A stretch of DNA of 64,000 nt from Pyrus communis (GCF_963583255.1 NC_084805.1:2310560-2374559); one strand, 5' to 3'; shown: positions 43,577 to 56,129, counted from the first letter of the stretch. Numbers and translations: made by a program. The notes: generated by a model not told the origin, from the letters alone.

Positions 43577-44603
43577 TTTTCTCTATCTACATGCAAAAAA
43601 AAAAAATTAGATGGAGATACACAAAAGATTACGAAAGGTTGGGGTTATTTACGTACAAAAAATATTAGAGAATATTGTTTCATTTACATTGATAAAACAT
43701 GACAAAAGTTGTTGCTGGAACACCAGAAACTTCCCAGCAGTACTCTCATTGCCAAGAAAACAGCCTAGGCAAGGGAAAAAAAAATTAATTATTAAAATAC
43801 ATGCAATGAGTTTTGATATTAACAGAATTATATTGTATAAAAAATAAGGATAAAGTATGGTTACTTCGTGTTTTATTTGGTGGAAAGAAATCTGGTTTTC
43901 TATCAGTTGGAGGGGACTTTTTTTTTTCCAGCAATTTGATTACTTTGTACCTACCCTCCTTCCTATCACAACAAATAGTTCATGCTTTCGAAAGAAATAA
44001 GTTTGTGCAGTGTAAAAAGTACTACCGAAGTTCTGATCAAGTATGTTCGTACGAAAGACATTGGGTAAATTACACAAAATTAATTTAAATCTAAGTCCAA
44101 CTACAATTTTATACCTCATGTTTTAAATATTGCAAAGTCATACCTTAATTTATGAATTTGTTGCAATGTCAGACTTCCGTCAAAATTTCTGTCCAATTGA
44201 CTGTTAAATAATGACGTGACAGAAGCGGAACCTACTATTTCCCCTATAAGAATAAAAATTTGATTTTTATTTAACAATATATGCTTCTTGTCTTCTGTTT
44301 TTCTCAACTCTCATTGTCTCCTTACTCTCTCCACTCTAACTTGCAAATAAACAATGGCACTGTGGCTACTCTTCTCCTAACGAGCTTCATTTTTGCTGCT
44401 CTTCACATCTCTTCAAATCTAGATATCGAACCTCTCCTATCATTCAACCGAGTCTCCCGACTCATCCTCGAGAACTGTTAAACAAGAGTCCAATATAGAT
44501 TAGAACTATTTGTTCTCAGTTATAATCAATCATTGTTGATATGTATTATCGTATACTTCAGATATAGATGGAAACCTTTATTTCCACTCTTTGTAATCTT
44601 AAT
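43577..44603. other. Intergenic sequence
   Basis: AT-rich, no supportable gene. The 66-codon frame at 44281-44481 has no family and no context. Confidence 0.4.
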
Positions 44604-45207
44604 TGTAGAGCCTAAAATAATCCCAAAACTTTTAGAGACGACACGTAGACTTTTATTCAAGAAAGATAAGATTGCCCTCGATAAATGGGCAGACTTCTCA
44701 AATTCTCCCACACACAGCTCGCACCCCTGGAGGTCTCAGCAGTTGAATACAACTGCCTAGAGCTCACCTGCCCTTGCCAAGGAATTAAAGATAAGGATTA
44801 ATACCCAAATCCTATCTTTAATACATTCCTAATTGAAGATTGACTTCAATCAAGTAAGTAATCCTAATTTAAATAAAGTAGGGATAATTACTCCATTATC
44901 TCAAGATATTATTTCCTATTAAATATCTTGAGAATATTTAGAGAATATCACTCCATTAAACACTATATGTCCAGCCCTAACCCTATAAATACCACATATT
45001 CTACCTAAATTTGAGGGCTTTTGCAACCCTAAAAAGCCTAAACACTTTACTCTCTCAGAGAAACTAACTTAAGCATCGGAGATCCGTTGACCTAACCCCC
45101 CCCCCAACCTCGTGGGCGTGTGAAGCTTAGGTCTCTAATCAAAGGTGTTGATTGTTTTGTAGGTGCATTTTCATCAAGATTGAAGACGACAGAAATTTAC
45201 ATTGACA
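44604..45207 (+). repeat. Putative 5' LTR of the Tat element
   Basis: Bounded by tgtagagcc and ttgaca, about 604 bp. It holds a TATA box (tataaat, 44984-44990) and leader-like sequence. It is followed by aattagtgctttcattgaga, which I take as the primer-binding region. Without the 3' LTR to compare, the boundaries rest on TG/CA and position only. Confidence 0.45.
44984..44990 (+). promoter_or_regulatory. TATA box of the Tat LTR
   Basis: tataaat in the context ccctataaatacc, about 220 bp before the putative LTR end, as expected for a Pol II promoter in an LTR. Confidence 0.5.
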
Positions 45208-45361
45208 AATTAGTGCTTTCATTGAGAGCTGATTCAAAATACTCGAAGAAGCCTCTCGGATTTGTTTCTTGAATTTTTTTGTTACATTGAATTTCTCACA
45301 CATCGTATCAATTAATTTTTCCTAGAAAAGTTTCTTGATCAATCCCTAGAGAAAGGATACA

Positions 45362-47195
45362 ATGGTAGGAAATTCAGAAACTGTGACAAACGGAACCTCC
45401 TATGTGCAAGGATTTGGACCAGAGAGTGGAGACGAGGACATAGCCCTATGACAGAGGTTCTCAATGCTAAACACAACGACAGGAGGAGCCTCACCGCCGC
45501 GGCTGCACCACCACCGCCACCACCGTAACTCAGCAGCCATAGCAAGGCCGCAAGGCCATGGCACCACTCCCACCATTGCTGCCTTTGCAGTACATGGACC
45601 AAAACCTTAGCATGAAGCCCAGGTCCATTTCCAAGCGCATGGGCAGGAGGCCCAAAACTTGGTAGTTGCCATACCAGGCCCAAGCCAAGAGGCACAACCC
45701 ATTGCAGTAGTAGACCTTACGGCGTAGCATGCCCAAACTCGAGCCCAGAACATGGCAGCTGCTGCAGCCAGGTAGCTCAACCGGCCCAAGCCCAAGCCAC
45801 ACAGCCAGCAGGCCGAGATGTGGTAGCCTAACATCTATAAGGACCCATGGCCATGCAGATTCAAGGAAAGTAGACACTAGCCCCACGCGCCCCACGACCC
45901 GCTCCGACGACCTAGCCTGTGGCCCAATCCATACCAAGGCCACCTTCAGCGTTCTAGATTCCGACCATTGGTCCCGCAATCGATTTAGGGTTACTTACAC
46001 CCCACTTTTCTACAGGAATGCCGGCTTTGGGCTCAAGCTTTGTACCTGCAGTCCACTATAATTCTGCCACACATGGAGACACCCATAATCCAAGTTTTTC
46101 CAATCCAAATGGCGAGCACCAGCTGCCCAAGCAGGTCACCAACTTGACGAACGCCCTCACGCTGCAGACCACCTTGGTGAACCAACTCCTCGAGCGTATT
46201 GAGACATAACGTGGCTTAGATGAGGTATCCCAAAGCAGGACAAAGGCAAAAGAACATCACTCATTCCAGAGACGTCCTAGCAACGAACAGCTTAACCCGC
46301 CACAAACCGTGCATTTGGGTAGTGTGCACTCTCGTTTGGGCCCTCGGGGAAACGTCTTATCCTGCCTAAATGCACAGAGAATCATTCATTCCCAACTAGG
46401 CTCATGAGTTAGTGTACATTCGAGGTTAGGTCCACACTTCGGTGAGTACTCACAAGGAAATCCTCCTACGAGGCAACGGAATAGGCAGCCGTATGACGAC
46501 CAAAAGAGAGCACGAGAGCAATCCAGCTTGAGTTCCACTGGCAACCCTTGCTAAGCGAGACGGCGAGTAGCACAACATGAACCACGTACACTGTAATGGC
46601 AGCATAGACGAGCAGGACATGCTGAAAAGCAACGTAGACTAGCAGGTCAACACCGGGGGCAGCTGGAGGCTCCACTGCCCCACCCGGAAAAAATCCAGAA
46701 GGAAGTACAAAGGCTCGTAGAAGAGCAGTTGCGCGAATTCTAGCGCATTGACACTACCGACGATGCCTTCTGTAGAGACATGGGTAACCTGGGCAAGTCA
46801 CCCTTTACAAACTAGATCGAGCAGACGGAGCCACCATGAAAATTCAACCCTCTATATTTCACCCCGTTTAGGGAAGATGAAGATCTGGACACGCACTTGA
46901 TGCACTACTGAAGTGACATGACCCTCTACGCCAACAATGACTCTCTCATGTGCAAGATCTTTGCCATGCCGCTCCAACACGAGGCACAAGACCGGTTCCA
47001 CACCTTGCCGCCATGTTCAATTTGGAACTTCAGCAAACTTTCCTTGATTTTCACTAAAGAATATTCGTCCTACCGCTTAATTAAAAAAAAGTTTGACCAC
47101 CTCTTCAACATGAATAAGGACCCGAATGAGTCACTCTGCACTTAGGTTAAGAGATTCAAGGCAGAGAAGGCAAAAATTGTCGAATATGATGACAA
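45362..47195 (+). pseudogene. Gag of the Tat element, N-terminal and core part
   Basis: ATG at 45362 (MVGNSETVTNGTSYVQG), then many stops through a Pro/Gln/His-rich region. The recognisable Retrotran_gag core lies near 46850-47190: REDEDLDTHLMHY, MTLYANNDSLMCKIFAMPL, RFHTLPPCSIWNFSKLSLIF and VKRFKAEKAKIVEYDD. The sequence then breaks at about 47195, where the next part of the polyprotein is found on the opposite strand. Confidence 0.7.
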
Positions 47196-48040
47196 AATTG
47201 GATTTTCTGATACTCAATTGGTGTCATAACTCTAATCTTCACTAGCCAGGTCAGCCTAATATCCCGTTGTGAGGAGATGGGTCGCTGACAATCATGAAGG
47301 TTTGCGATGAGACATTCAATGGGCTGATTACATCGAGTGTGATAGTGCAAATCGTAGTTGAGGTGAGTCCATTGAATCCGGTCGAGACCTCTATTTTGCG
47401 TTTGATCGGGCTTTCCAGGCCCATCTTTTGGATGACTGACAATTGTAGGATGTTGACTGAGTTGCCGTTGTCCGCCATGATTCTATCAACGATGGTGTGG
47501 ACCAGTTGTACAGAAATCACCAGGGCGTCGTCATGGGGAAAGTCTACTCCCTCAGAGTCCTGCTCGATGAAGCCGACGATTGGTCCAGGTATAGTATCTA
47601 TGGCTTGAACCTGATTGACCAATTTCGCCTGCTAGATCTTATTTTTGTGGAGTTATTGGTGGCTCCCAGATGCTCGGGTTCGACAAATATTGCATTGATT
47701 CAGATTGTCTTAGCTGGGGGTTTGGCATCGGCATCTGCTTCTTGCCTTGGATGGGCAGCTGGTCTGTTGACATACTGGTCGCAGTTGCCTTCTTTCACAA
47801 GTTGCTCAAGGTACCTTTTCCATGTGGTGCAATCATTGGTTGTGTGTTTAGGACTTCTGTGGATTGCGCAGTATTTAGTCTGGTCCATCTTAGAGGTGTC
47901 GCCCCTTAAAGGTGGCGGCGGCTTAAACCATGGCTTGTCCTTGAGGTCGTTAGGGATTTGGCTGATTAGAACTGAGAACTTGGTGCATCTTGGGCGCTGT
48001 GCCTCCCTTTATTAGGGACCGGTCCTTACGTTTGTCTCCT
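47196..48040 (-). pseudogene. Inverted segment: gag C-terminus and aspartic protease
   Basis: Reading on the minus strand from 48040 down: KDKPWFKPPPPLRG, then the gag C-terminal Cys/His block TKYCAIHRSPKHTTNDCTTW (47870-47810). The retropepsin follows, with HDDALVISVQLVHTIVDRIM and ADNGNSVNILQ, where the catalytic site reads DNG; then STGFNGLTSTTICTITLDV, FMIVSDPSPHNGILG and WLVKIRVMT..EYQKIQF, ending at about 47196. In Tat elements these lie between the gag core and reverse transcriptase on the same strand. Here they sit at that place but flipped. Linker sequence appears lost at both breakpoints. Confidence 0.75.
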
Positions 48041-48049
48041 GGCTGGCAT

Positions 48050-50860
48050 GCTCGGTATTGATCTAGCGATAGCTTGTCACAAGCTGCACGTCAATTCGGC
48101 TACCAAACCAGTGATCTAGAAAAGATGACATTTCGCACCCAAACGAGTAGCGATTATTGAGGCAGAAATCAACAGGTTGCTGAAGACTGGATTCATTAAG
48201 GAAGCAACACACTCAGCATGGTTGGCCAACGTCGTGCTAATGATGACAAAAATAGAAGGGCAAATGGAGAATCTGCGTGGATTACACCAACCTCAATAAA
48301 GCATGCCTAAAAGACAATTACATGGTTCCCCGAATCGACCTACTCGTTGACTCGACATATGGGAAACAATTGCTCAGCTTCTTGGACGTGTACTCAGGCT
48401 ACAATCAGATTACCATGCACAAACCTGACAAAGAAAATACCGCACTTGTGATTGAGCGAGGCACATACTGTTATAAGGTCAGGCCATTTGGCCTCAAAAA
48501 TGCAGGAGCAACCTACCAACGACTTGTAAACACGATGTTCAAGAAGCAGATCTAAGTCACCATAGAAGTCTACGTCGACAACATCATGGCTAAAGGCAAA
48601 CAGCGGTCAGACCACATTCGCAACTTGGCAGAAACTTTTGTCATTCTCTAAGGATACAACATGAAGCTCAACCCAGCCAAATGCATATTTGGCATCTCCT
48701 CAGGCCGATTCTTAGGGTACCTTGTAACCCAACGAGGAATCGAGGCACATCAAAGGCAGGTCAAAGTGATCTTGGACATGAAATTGCCCACAACTCTGAA
48801 GGAGATCCAAAGTCTGACCGGGCGAGCAGTCGCACTCAATCGTTTCTTTTAGCGATCCACCGATCGATTTAAGCCCTTCTTCAAGGCAATCAAAAAGACG
48901 CAGAAGGACAAGTGGGACGATGAGTGCGAGAAAGCATTTAGGGACCTAAAGCGGTACCTAACATCACATCCACTACTATCCAAACCAGAAACAATGGAGA
49001 ACCTATACATCTATCTAGTGGTATTGGAAGTAGCAGTAAGCTCTGCTTACATACGAAAAGAGATGGGGGCCTAACTGCCTGTATTCTACACATCCAAAGC
49101 TCTCATCGATGCAAAAACCAGATAACCAAAGATTGAAAATCTAATTTTGGCACTTGTTGTTGCAGCTTGGAAGCTCAAACTCTACTTTCAAAGGCATCTG
49201 ATCATTGTCATGACCCAGTACCCACTGCGACTAGTTTTGCACAGTCCAAATGCTTCTCAACGAGTGATGAAGTGGGTGTTGGAACTTGGTCAATATGGTC
49301 TAGCATACCAACCCCGCACGATGATAAAGGCCCAAGCATTGACGGACTTCATAGCAGAATTCACCCCAAGCCTGAAGGATGCAGCAACACAGCCTGAAAG
49401 GGGCCCCGAAGGAAGACGAGCTCTCCATAGCTATACCAGCCCCACCTGATGGAGATTTTTGGCATTTGCAAGTCGATGGATCATCCAACCATCGAAGATC
49501 AGAGGCAAGCCTAGTTCTTACAACCTAGACGGCTCGATGCTCGAGCAGGCGATCACTCTAAACTTCAAAGTATCAAACAATGAAGCGGAGTATGAAGCCC
49601 TACTAGCATGTTTCCGATTGGCAAAAGACTTAACGGTAAACATAGCAAAACACCAACCATACCTAAAGGGAGTACGCAGTAAAGCATCCAAGGATGGCCT
49701 GATACCTCGAAAAGGTACGAGAGTAGCCAACGATGTTCCAGGCGTACATACTCACTCAGGTTCCACGAGCAGAAAATGCCCACGCAGACGTACTAGCAAG
49801 CCTAGGCTCTATGCTAAACCATCAACTCAGGCACTCTATTCTAGTCGAGTACTTGGAAAAGCCAAGCATAGATGAGGAACCAGCAGTTGATGTGGCTCAT
49901 ATCAGCACAATCCTGAGTTGGCAAGAACCCATCATTGACTACATAGTCAATGGAATGCTCTAGATGAAGGTAACACGTTACTACATGTGGAATGGCATGC
50001 TCGTTCCAAGATAATTCTCAAGACCGCATCTCCGCTGCCTATAGCTTCCTAACGACCTAAAGATTGTTAGCTCAATCCATGAATGCGTCCGTGGAAACCA
50101 CTTTGGAAGTCACTCCCTGGCACAAAAAACTTTTTACGCTGGCTATTACTGGCCAACCATGCATCATCTGCCGCTTTAGCATCCTACACTCCATCGTCAC
50201 CGACAATGGTCCACAGTTCATGGGCAAAGACTTGGTGAAGTTCTTCGAAAAATATGAAATTAAGTAACACATGTCCATGCCCCGATATCCACATGGCAAC
50301 AAGCAGGCCGAGGTGTCCAACAAGACCATCCTCGATTGCCTCAAGAAGACCCTCTCAGACAAGAAAGACAAGTGGCCAGAGGAGCTCATCGGTGTTCTAT
50401 GGACATATCCCACCACCAAAAGACGAGCAACAGGCAAAACTTCATTCTCCCTAGCTTATGGCTCAGAGGCGATCATTCCTCCCAACGTCGCAATGCCAAT
50501 AGTCAGCATTGTACTACCGAACTTCGAGCAAAACAAGAAGGAGATGGCCACCAACTTAGTCCTAGTAGAAGGAAACAGTGAGAAGGTTGTCACCCACATT
50601 GTGGCCTATCAGTAACATCTCTTCTCCAGTTACAGCAAAAGGGAAAAAATTCGACAGTTCCAACCAGGAGACTTAGTCCTCAGAAAAGCCTTCATCACCG
50701 CCTGATGGGAAGGCTCCAAAAATATGGCTCCCATATGGGAAGGTTCGTATAAAATCAGCCGAGTAGGCGGAAAGGCAGCTACACCCTCACCATTATAAGC
50801 GATAAAAAGAAATTGACAAGCAGTGGAATGACTACAACCTGAGGAAGTACTTCGTGTGAC
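48050..50860 (+). pseudogene. Reverse transcriptase, dual RNase H and integrase of the Tat element
   Basis: Starts MLGIDLAIACHKLHVN, then INRLLKTGFIKEATHSAW. Reverse transcriptase: LSFLDVYSGYNQITMHKPDK, KVRPFGLKNAGATYQRLVN, and YVDNIMAKG at about 48570, where the usual YVDD has its second Asp changed to Asn. The connecting RNase H follows (LTGRAVALNRFF, FYTSKAL, QYGLAYQPRTMIKAQALTDF). Next is a second RNase H, NNEAEYEALLACFRLAKDL near 49580, of the archaeal type that marks Tat elements. In the integrase, the zinc finger and first catalytic Asp region appear lost near 50140; DNGPQFMGKDLVKFFEKY, the region around PHGNKQAEVSNKTIL, and the C-terminal part to about 50860 remain. Many stops. Confidence 0.75.
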
Positions 50861-50892
50861 CTCCTATCATTCCTTGGACCTTGTTCAAGACA

Positions 50893-50914
50893 TATATATA
50901 TATATATATATATA
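50893..50914. repeat. (TA)n microsatellite
   Basis: About 11 TA/AT dinucleotides, 3' of the integrase of the Tat element. Confidence 0.9.
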
Positions 50915-51797
50915 AAGGATTTGAAGACTCAAGTAGCTCGTCGAACAAGACCTCATATGCCAAGGATTATCAGTTGTTATGACATTACTGCCTATGAGTA
51001 AAGTTAATAAAAGCCTCTATTCTCAATGAAGATTAAAGGAATTATTCGCAAACCTGGGCTAAATGCATAAACAAACTAGCCAAGTCTTGCGATAAGCAGA
51101 ACATACCTGCTACCTGGCAGACATGGTACAAGACTCATGCTGCCCTGCAGACATGGTGTAAAACACCCGCTGTCTTGCAGACATGGTGTAAGACACTCGC
51201 TGCCTTTCAAACATGGCGTATCTAGAATATCCAAACGTGGATAGGTGGTACAACTGCTCAGTTTCCCCTGATGTCAGCAACTACCTGAGCTAGACGACTC
51301 CCAGAATTGGCCAAAATAGTCTTTCCACTGGAATAGACTTAGCCAACTGAATGATTCAATTCCGCGGGATCCCGGGTCTCTAACTGGAAGAGACGTTAAG
51401 TGCAGGACCTTTGTCCATGAAAGAGTTCGTGTGACAAGATGGTTTGTCCTCGACCAGTAAATTTTCACGAAGTGGCTTGATTTAAAAGTGTTGCAATACT
51501 AGTTAAGCGACCCGCGGGATCAAAGTTGCAACTCAAAAAGATATGGCCTCGGATGAGCAACTTTGCCTACACCCCACGCCAAAAAAAAGCCTTTGGGAGC
51601 CAGGGATGATGCCTGAAGTGGTTATGCGGGTTGTTTGATTCTGTACGTAAGACACCTAGCCGATAACTCGACGGCTAAAAGCCCAAGGCAGCCCGTAAGC
51701 TGAAACTTACACTTGTCATGACTACGCGGACTTGCCTACTTATTTACAAGCAGCACTTCTGGCCGATGATCTATGGTTTAAGTTTTTCTAGGATAAA

Positions 51798-52863
51798 GTC
51801 GAGTGTCATGACTATAGCAGCTATACAGACCTTCTTTGCTTCCTACGAGAAGCACGAGTCTGACCGACGGCTCTATAAGTCAAAAATCTCACAACATACC
51901 TCGAGAGGGCCAAAGCTCAAGAAGCCACAAATTCGAATGTCACGACTATAGCAGCTAAGCAGACCTCCTCAGCTTCCTACAAGAAGCACGAGTCCGGCCT
52001 ACGACTCTATAAGTCAAAAATCTCGCAACATGCCCCAAGAAGGCTAAAGCTCAAGAAGCCACAAAGTCAAGTGTCATGACTATAACAGCTACGCGAACCT
52101 CCTCCACTTTCTACGAGAAGCACGAGTCTAGCCGATGGCTCTATAAGTCAAAAATCTCGTAACATGCCTCGGGAGGGCCAAAGCTCAAGAAGCCATAAAG
52201 TCGAGTGTCACGACTATAATAGCTACGCGGACTTTCTCTGCTTCCTACGAGAAGCACAAGTCCGACCAACGGCTCTATAAGTCAAAAATCTCGCAACATG
52301 CCCAGGAGGGCCAAAGCTCAACAAGCCGCAAAGTTAAGTGTCATGACTATAGCAGCTACGCGGACCTCATCCGCTTCCTACAAGAAGCACGAGTCTATCT
52401 GATGGTTATATAAGTCAAAAATCTTGCAACATGCCCTAGAGGGCCAAAGCTCAAGAAGCCATAAAGTTAAGTGTCACGACTATAGCAGCTACGCGGACCA
52501 CCTCTACTTTCTACGAGAAGTACGAGTCTGACCGACGACTCTATAAGTCAAAAATCTCACAACATGCCCCAAGAGGGCCAAAGCTTAAGAAGCCACAAAG
52601 TCGAATGCCACGACTATAGCAGTTACGTGGACTTCCTTTGCTTCTTATGAGAAGCACGAGTCCGGCCAATGGCTCTATAAGTAAAAAATCTCGCAACATG
52701 CCCCGAGAGGGCTAAAGCTCAAGAAGCCACAAAATCGAGTGTCACGACTATAACAACTATGTGGACCTTCTTTACTTTCTATGAGAAGCACGAGTCCGAC
52801 GAAAGCTCTATAAGTTAAAAATCTCGCAAAATGCCCCGGGAGGGCCAAAGTTTAAGAAGCCAC
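51798..52863. repeat. 133-134 bp tandem repeat, eight units
   Basis: Units start at 51798, 51932, 52066, 52200, 52333, 52466, 52600 and 52734, each opening with a version of gtcgagtgtcacgactatag and ending aagctcaagaagcc plus acaaa. Period is 133 or 134 bp throughout. Degenerate partial units flank the array on both sides (about 51664-51797 and 52864-53000, the latter sharing the ctctataagt...aaatctcgc block). The array sits in the 3' untranslated part of the Tat element, between integrase and the antisense ORF. Confidence 0.95.
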
Positions 52864-53398
52864 TCGAAAGCCAGAATACAACCACAGTGGCCACAAGAAC
52901 TCTTCTACGCAAACTCACCTACCTTCTATGGAGGCAACGAGTTCGGCCGCCAGCTCTATAAGTTGGAAATCTCGCATTTCTTCCTTTTGCAAGTAAAACT
53001 TTAGAAGCCCTAAATTCAAAACTGAAGCCTAAAGTAACCGCGTGAGTCAACTGCTCCATCAAAGTAGCTAACTCAACTGCCCGTTCTACGACAAAGTTTT
53101 GCAAGATGCCTCAAGTAGGCAAGGTTCTCGAAGCCCCGAAGCCGAAACTAAAACCTAAGTGACGACATGAGATCAACTGCTTCGTTGAAGCAACTCACTG
53201 AGCCGCCTATCCTACGGTAAAGTTTCGCAAAAGACATGGCAAAATAGAGGGATAAAAAAAAAAACAAGGAAAGCTGTTTATTAAATTTCTAGCAAATTGA
53301 TAAACCGGCTCAAAGGCCAACAAAGTTCAAGCGAAGTAAAACAAAAAGGAAAAGAAGAAAACTCATAAGTCTAAGCAAAAACACTACTCTTTGGCAGC

Positions 53399-55667
53399 CT
53401 ACGCAACCACTGGTTCCCCGACTACCACGCCTTCAGCAGCCAAAGCTTCCATCAGCTCTACCTCAGTCGTCCCTTCTTGGAGTGCCTGACCCTCAGCTGC
53501 TCCACCAAAGGTAGCCTCAAACGAGAAATCAAGCAGATCAACTAGAGAAATGGAAAAAATTTCGAAGTCTATCTCGGAAATCTTATAATCTGACAGCCTG
53601 CCCTGAAGATGGTCTACATAGCCAAGCTTGTAGAAATCGGCCTGACAAGAAGCAAGTGCCACTTCGTGACCAACTTTCTCATTCTTCAACTGCACATTCT
53701 CCTCAACAAGCCCAGTGTGAGCAACCTGCAGCTTATCCAGTTCCTTTTTCAGGTTCTTGCTAGCAGACAGCGCACCTTACATATCCATCTTTTTAGACTC
53801 AAGCTTACTGGCAACCTCCTTGAGAAGAGACTTCAGCATGCATGTAGATAAGCTCATCATCCTTGGCAAAGCACACAGATCGTAGTTCTGAATTGACACA
53901 CTTAAGGTCCTCAACCACCAGAGAAACATGACTGACTGCCTTCTCAGCAGCTTCCGACATCGCCTGAGTCGCACTAAGCCTAGCATTCAAATAAGCGATC
54001 TCCAACTGCAAAGAAGTGGGCGTAGAGACACCGGACCCCTTCAAAACGATGAGTTCAGATTTGAGCTTCTCGATTTTTTCAGCAGCCAAGCGAAGTTGAG
54101 CCACCAATGCGACTTCGGCCTCTTTAGCACACTTGAAAGCATCATGATCAACGCGCATAGACTCAGCTTCCAAGATCTATGTCTTATGCATTGTAACAAT
54201 CAAGGAGGACTTCTTCGAGTAGGCAGGATGCTTTGCAAATGAATCTGAGCGGATGACAACTTTCCCAACACTGTCAACAAACTTGGTGCATGTATTAACA
54301 TCCTCAAGCATGTCAGCCTTCAGTAACGCACAAACCTCGGGAAACCCTCTAGCCTCAGGCTTGGTGGATCTCTCACAACTGTCCGTGTGAGTAGGTGTCC
54401 CCTTCTCAGCAGACAAGTCAGTCATGGCAAAAAGAAGAACTAGCCCAGGCGCCACCTTAGCAGCAGAATCTACCTTCCCGTTCTTCAAAGCGACGAGCCT
54501 CTCAAAAGCCAATCTAGACTTAGCTCTTGACAGATGCTTTGATACACACCCGGACACTGGAGGTGTCACCGAACCCTTCCGCTGGGCAAGCCTCTCAGCA
54601 ATGGTTGCGGTCACCTTCAAAATAGCAGTTTCAAAGGCTCAGACTCAACAGTTTTCTTCGCCTCCTCGGGGGAAGTTAGATCAATGACAAGCTTTTCGGC
54701 AATAGACGAAGTCCTACAAGGAGCTAAAGAAGTCTTTGGCTTCTTCTCGGCCGAAAGCTCACAAGTAGGTAAGGAAGACCTCTTCTTTCCACCATCATTG
54801 GCAGCAGGTTCTACAGTAGCGATCAGGCGAGCCAACACTTCATCTTTTATCCATTTGATCTATTCCTTCAGAGTCAGGCCACCTTTCTCTTGACGAAAAG
54901 GGCTGAACAGCCAGCACCACTCACGGTACTCAGCATGAATGCCTAAATCCTTGGAGTTTAGCCAAACTCCGAATCTATGCCAAGTAAGAAAGACAATTAA
55001 CAAATTAAAGTCATGGAGTAACTCAACAAAAATTCAAGCAGGACAAGAATGAAGCAGTTCACCTACCACTGAAAAAGGTAGTCAGGACACGCAGCTTAGA
55101 AGAAGAGTCAGACTCCCACTCTTTACTCACATCCAAGGTATCTCTCGGTCACTCAGGGTCACCTTTACTAAAAGCATCGAGCAGCTTATGGCGAGATCTT
55201 AACTGCCTCACACCTTCCTTGTAGCCAATCTCAAAGAAGTACCAGAACTCATATATGGTCAAGCCAAGATCAAAGAACCTGCTCAAGTTTGAGAATTCCA
55301 CCATCGCACAAACTACATTTAGGGAGCATTGAGCAGACGCACATTTCATGGAGCAGATCACCTTCTGGAAAAGACGCAGCATGGGAAAAGTGAATCCCAA
55401 CACAAAATAGTATGGATGGAATTTGATATCTCTCTTCCTACTAGTGGCACCCTCGCCACATGGCTCATGATCGTTGTCATCTTTCACCCACTTGACGCGA
55501 ACCCTTGACGAAATTGCATGCTTGTACGCCTTAAGAAAATCTTGAAACAGCTTATCGAAATTAATCTTGACATGTGCAGCTTTGAAGTACCTTACCTTGC
55601 TGGAAGAACCACCTTGGCAGTACAAAGGATGAGGATATTCGACAGCTTTGCTATCAGAATAAGACAT
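53399..55667 (-). pseudogene. Antisense ORF of the Tat element (putative gypsy-type transposon protein)
   Basis: On the minus strand the first exon-like frame (55667-55149, MSYSDSKAVEYPHPL) encodes a 172-residue piece with IKFHPYYFVLGFTFPMLRLF and FSNLSRFFDLGLTIYEFWYF. This fits the domain annotated as putative plant gypsy-type transposon protein (PF04195-like). It continues, with frame changes near 54840, 54620 and 54175, through a Lys/Ser-rich linker and a long coiled-coil region (about 54175-53600; for example QLRLAAEKIEKLKSELIVLK). It ends in an acidic Ala/Glu/Val tail at 53399. Such antisense ORFs near the 3' LTR are known in Tat-lineage elements; their function is unknown. The copy is probably broken, but intron positions could account for some frame changes. 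Confidence 0.6.
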
Positions 55668-56129
55668 CTCAGAGCCTCTGCAAAAAGCATGAAGAAAAAA
55701 TATTTAGAGGGCAGCTAAAAAAAAAAGAAAGGGATATATGAATATATATATATGGCAGCACGACTCCAAGGCCTTAGGACCTTACATATGCGACCCAAGC
55801 CGCATTACCCAGCGAAAAGGAAGACTCATGCCTCCACCCTTTCTCCTTCTTCACGCACCAAGCTACCCAGCAAAACCGGCCCACTTAACTTTCAGCAGAG
55901 ACCCGGCCCTAGCCAGTCTCTCTCTCTCCCTTACCGTGAGCCAGCCCAGGTCCGTGCCAAGCAGCTCCAAAAGACCGGCTTGAGCTGGCCTTTTTGCACC
56001 CTAGGGCCTGCCCCAGCCAACCCCATGCACTGCAGCCCACGACTTCTATGCCATGTGTCACTCACACCACCTCGGCCCACGCCGAGGCAATCTTTCAAAC
56101 CCCAAGGCTCCCCAAAAATTCAAGAAGAA
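55668..56129. other. 3' part of the Tat element, non-coding
   Basis: CA-rich sequence (agcccacg, ccggccc words) upstream of the antisense ORF start. It would hold that ORF's promoter if one exists. The boundary with the LTR fragment to the right is not sharp. Confidence 0.35.

Larger units (their letters stand above)
44604..56129 (+). mobile_element. Ty3/gypsy element of Tat type, rearranged, 3' LTR missing
   Basis: Order on the + strand: putative 5' LTR (44604-45207), primer-binding region, gag (45362-47195), an inverted segment with gag C-terminus and protease (47196-about 48040, minus), reverse transcriptase, RNase H, a second archaeal-type RNase H and integrase (48050-50860), (TA)n, a 133-bp tandem repeat (51798-52863), and an antisense ORF (53399-55667). 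The dual RNase H, the tandem repeats in the 3' untranslated part and the antisense ORF are known traits of the Tat/Ogre-like lineages. No second LTR was found before the unrelated LTR fragment at about 56130, so the right end is approximate. Confidence 0.7.

Noticed and set aside
45339..45979. Two long minus-strand open frames, Leu/Trp/Gly-rich
   Set aside because: They are shadows of the Pro/Ala/Gln-rich gag leader on the plus strand and match no family.
47497..48015. 172-codon plus-strand open frame
   Set aside because: It is the antisense shadow of the inverted gag C-terminus/protease segment.
51798..52863. Possible CRISPR-like or clustered repeat locus
   Set aside because: The units are contiguous 133-bp repeats without spacers, in a eukaryotic retrotransposon.
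53609..54687. Plus-strand open frames opposite the Tat antisense ORF
   Set aside because: They mirror the coiled-coil-encoding strand and show no domain of their own.
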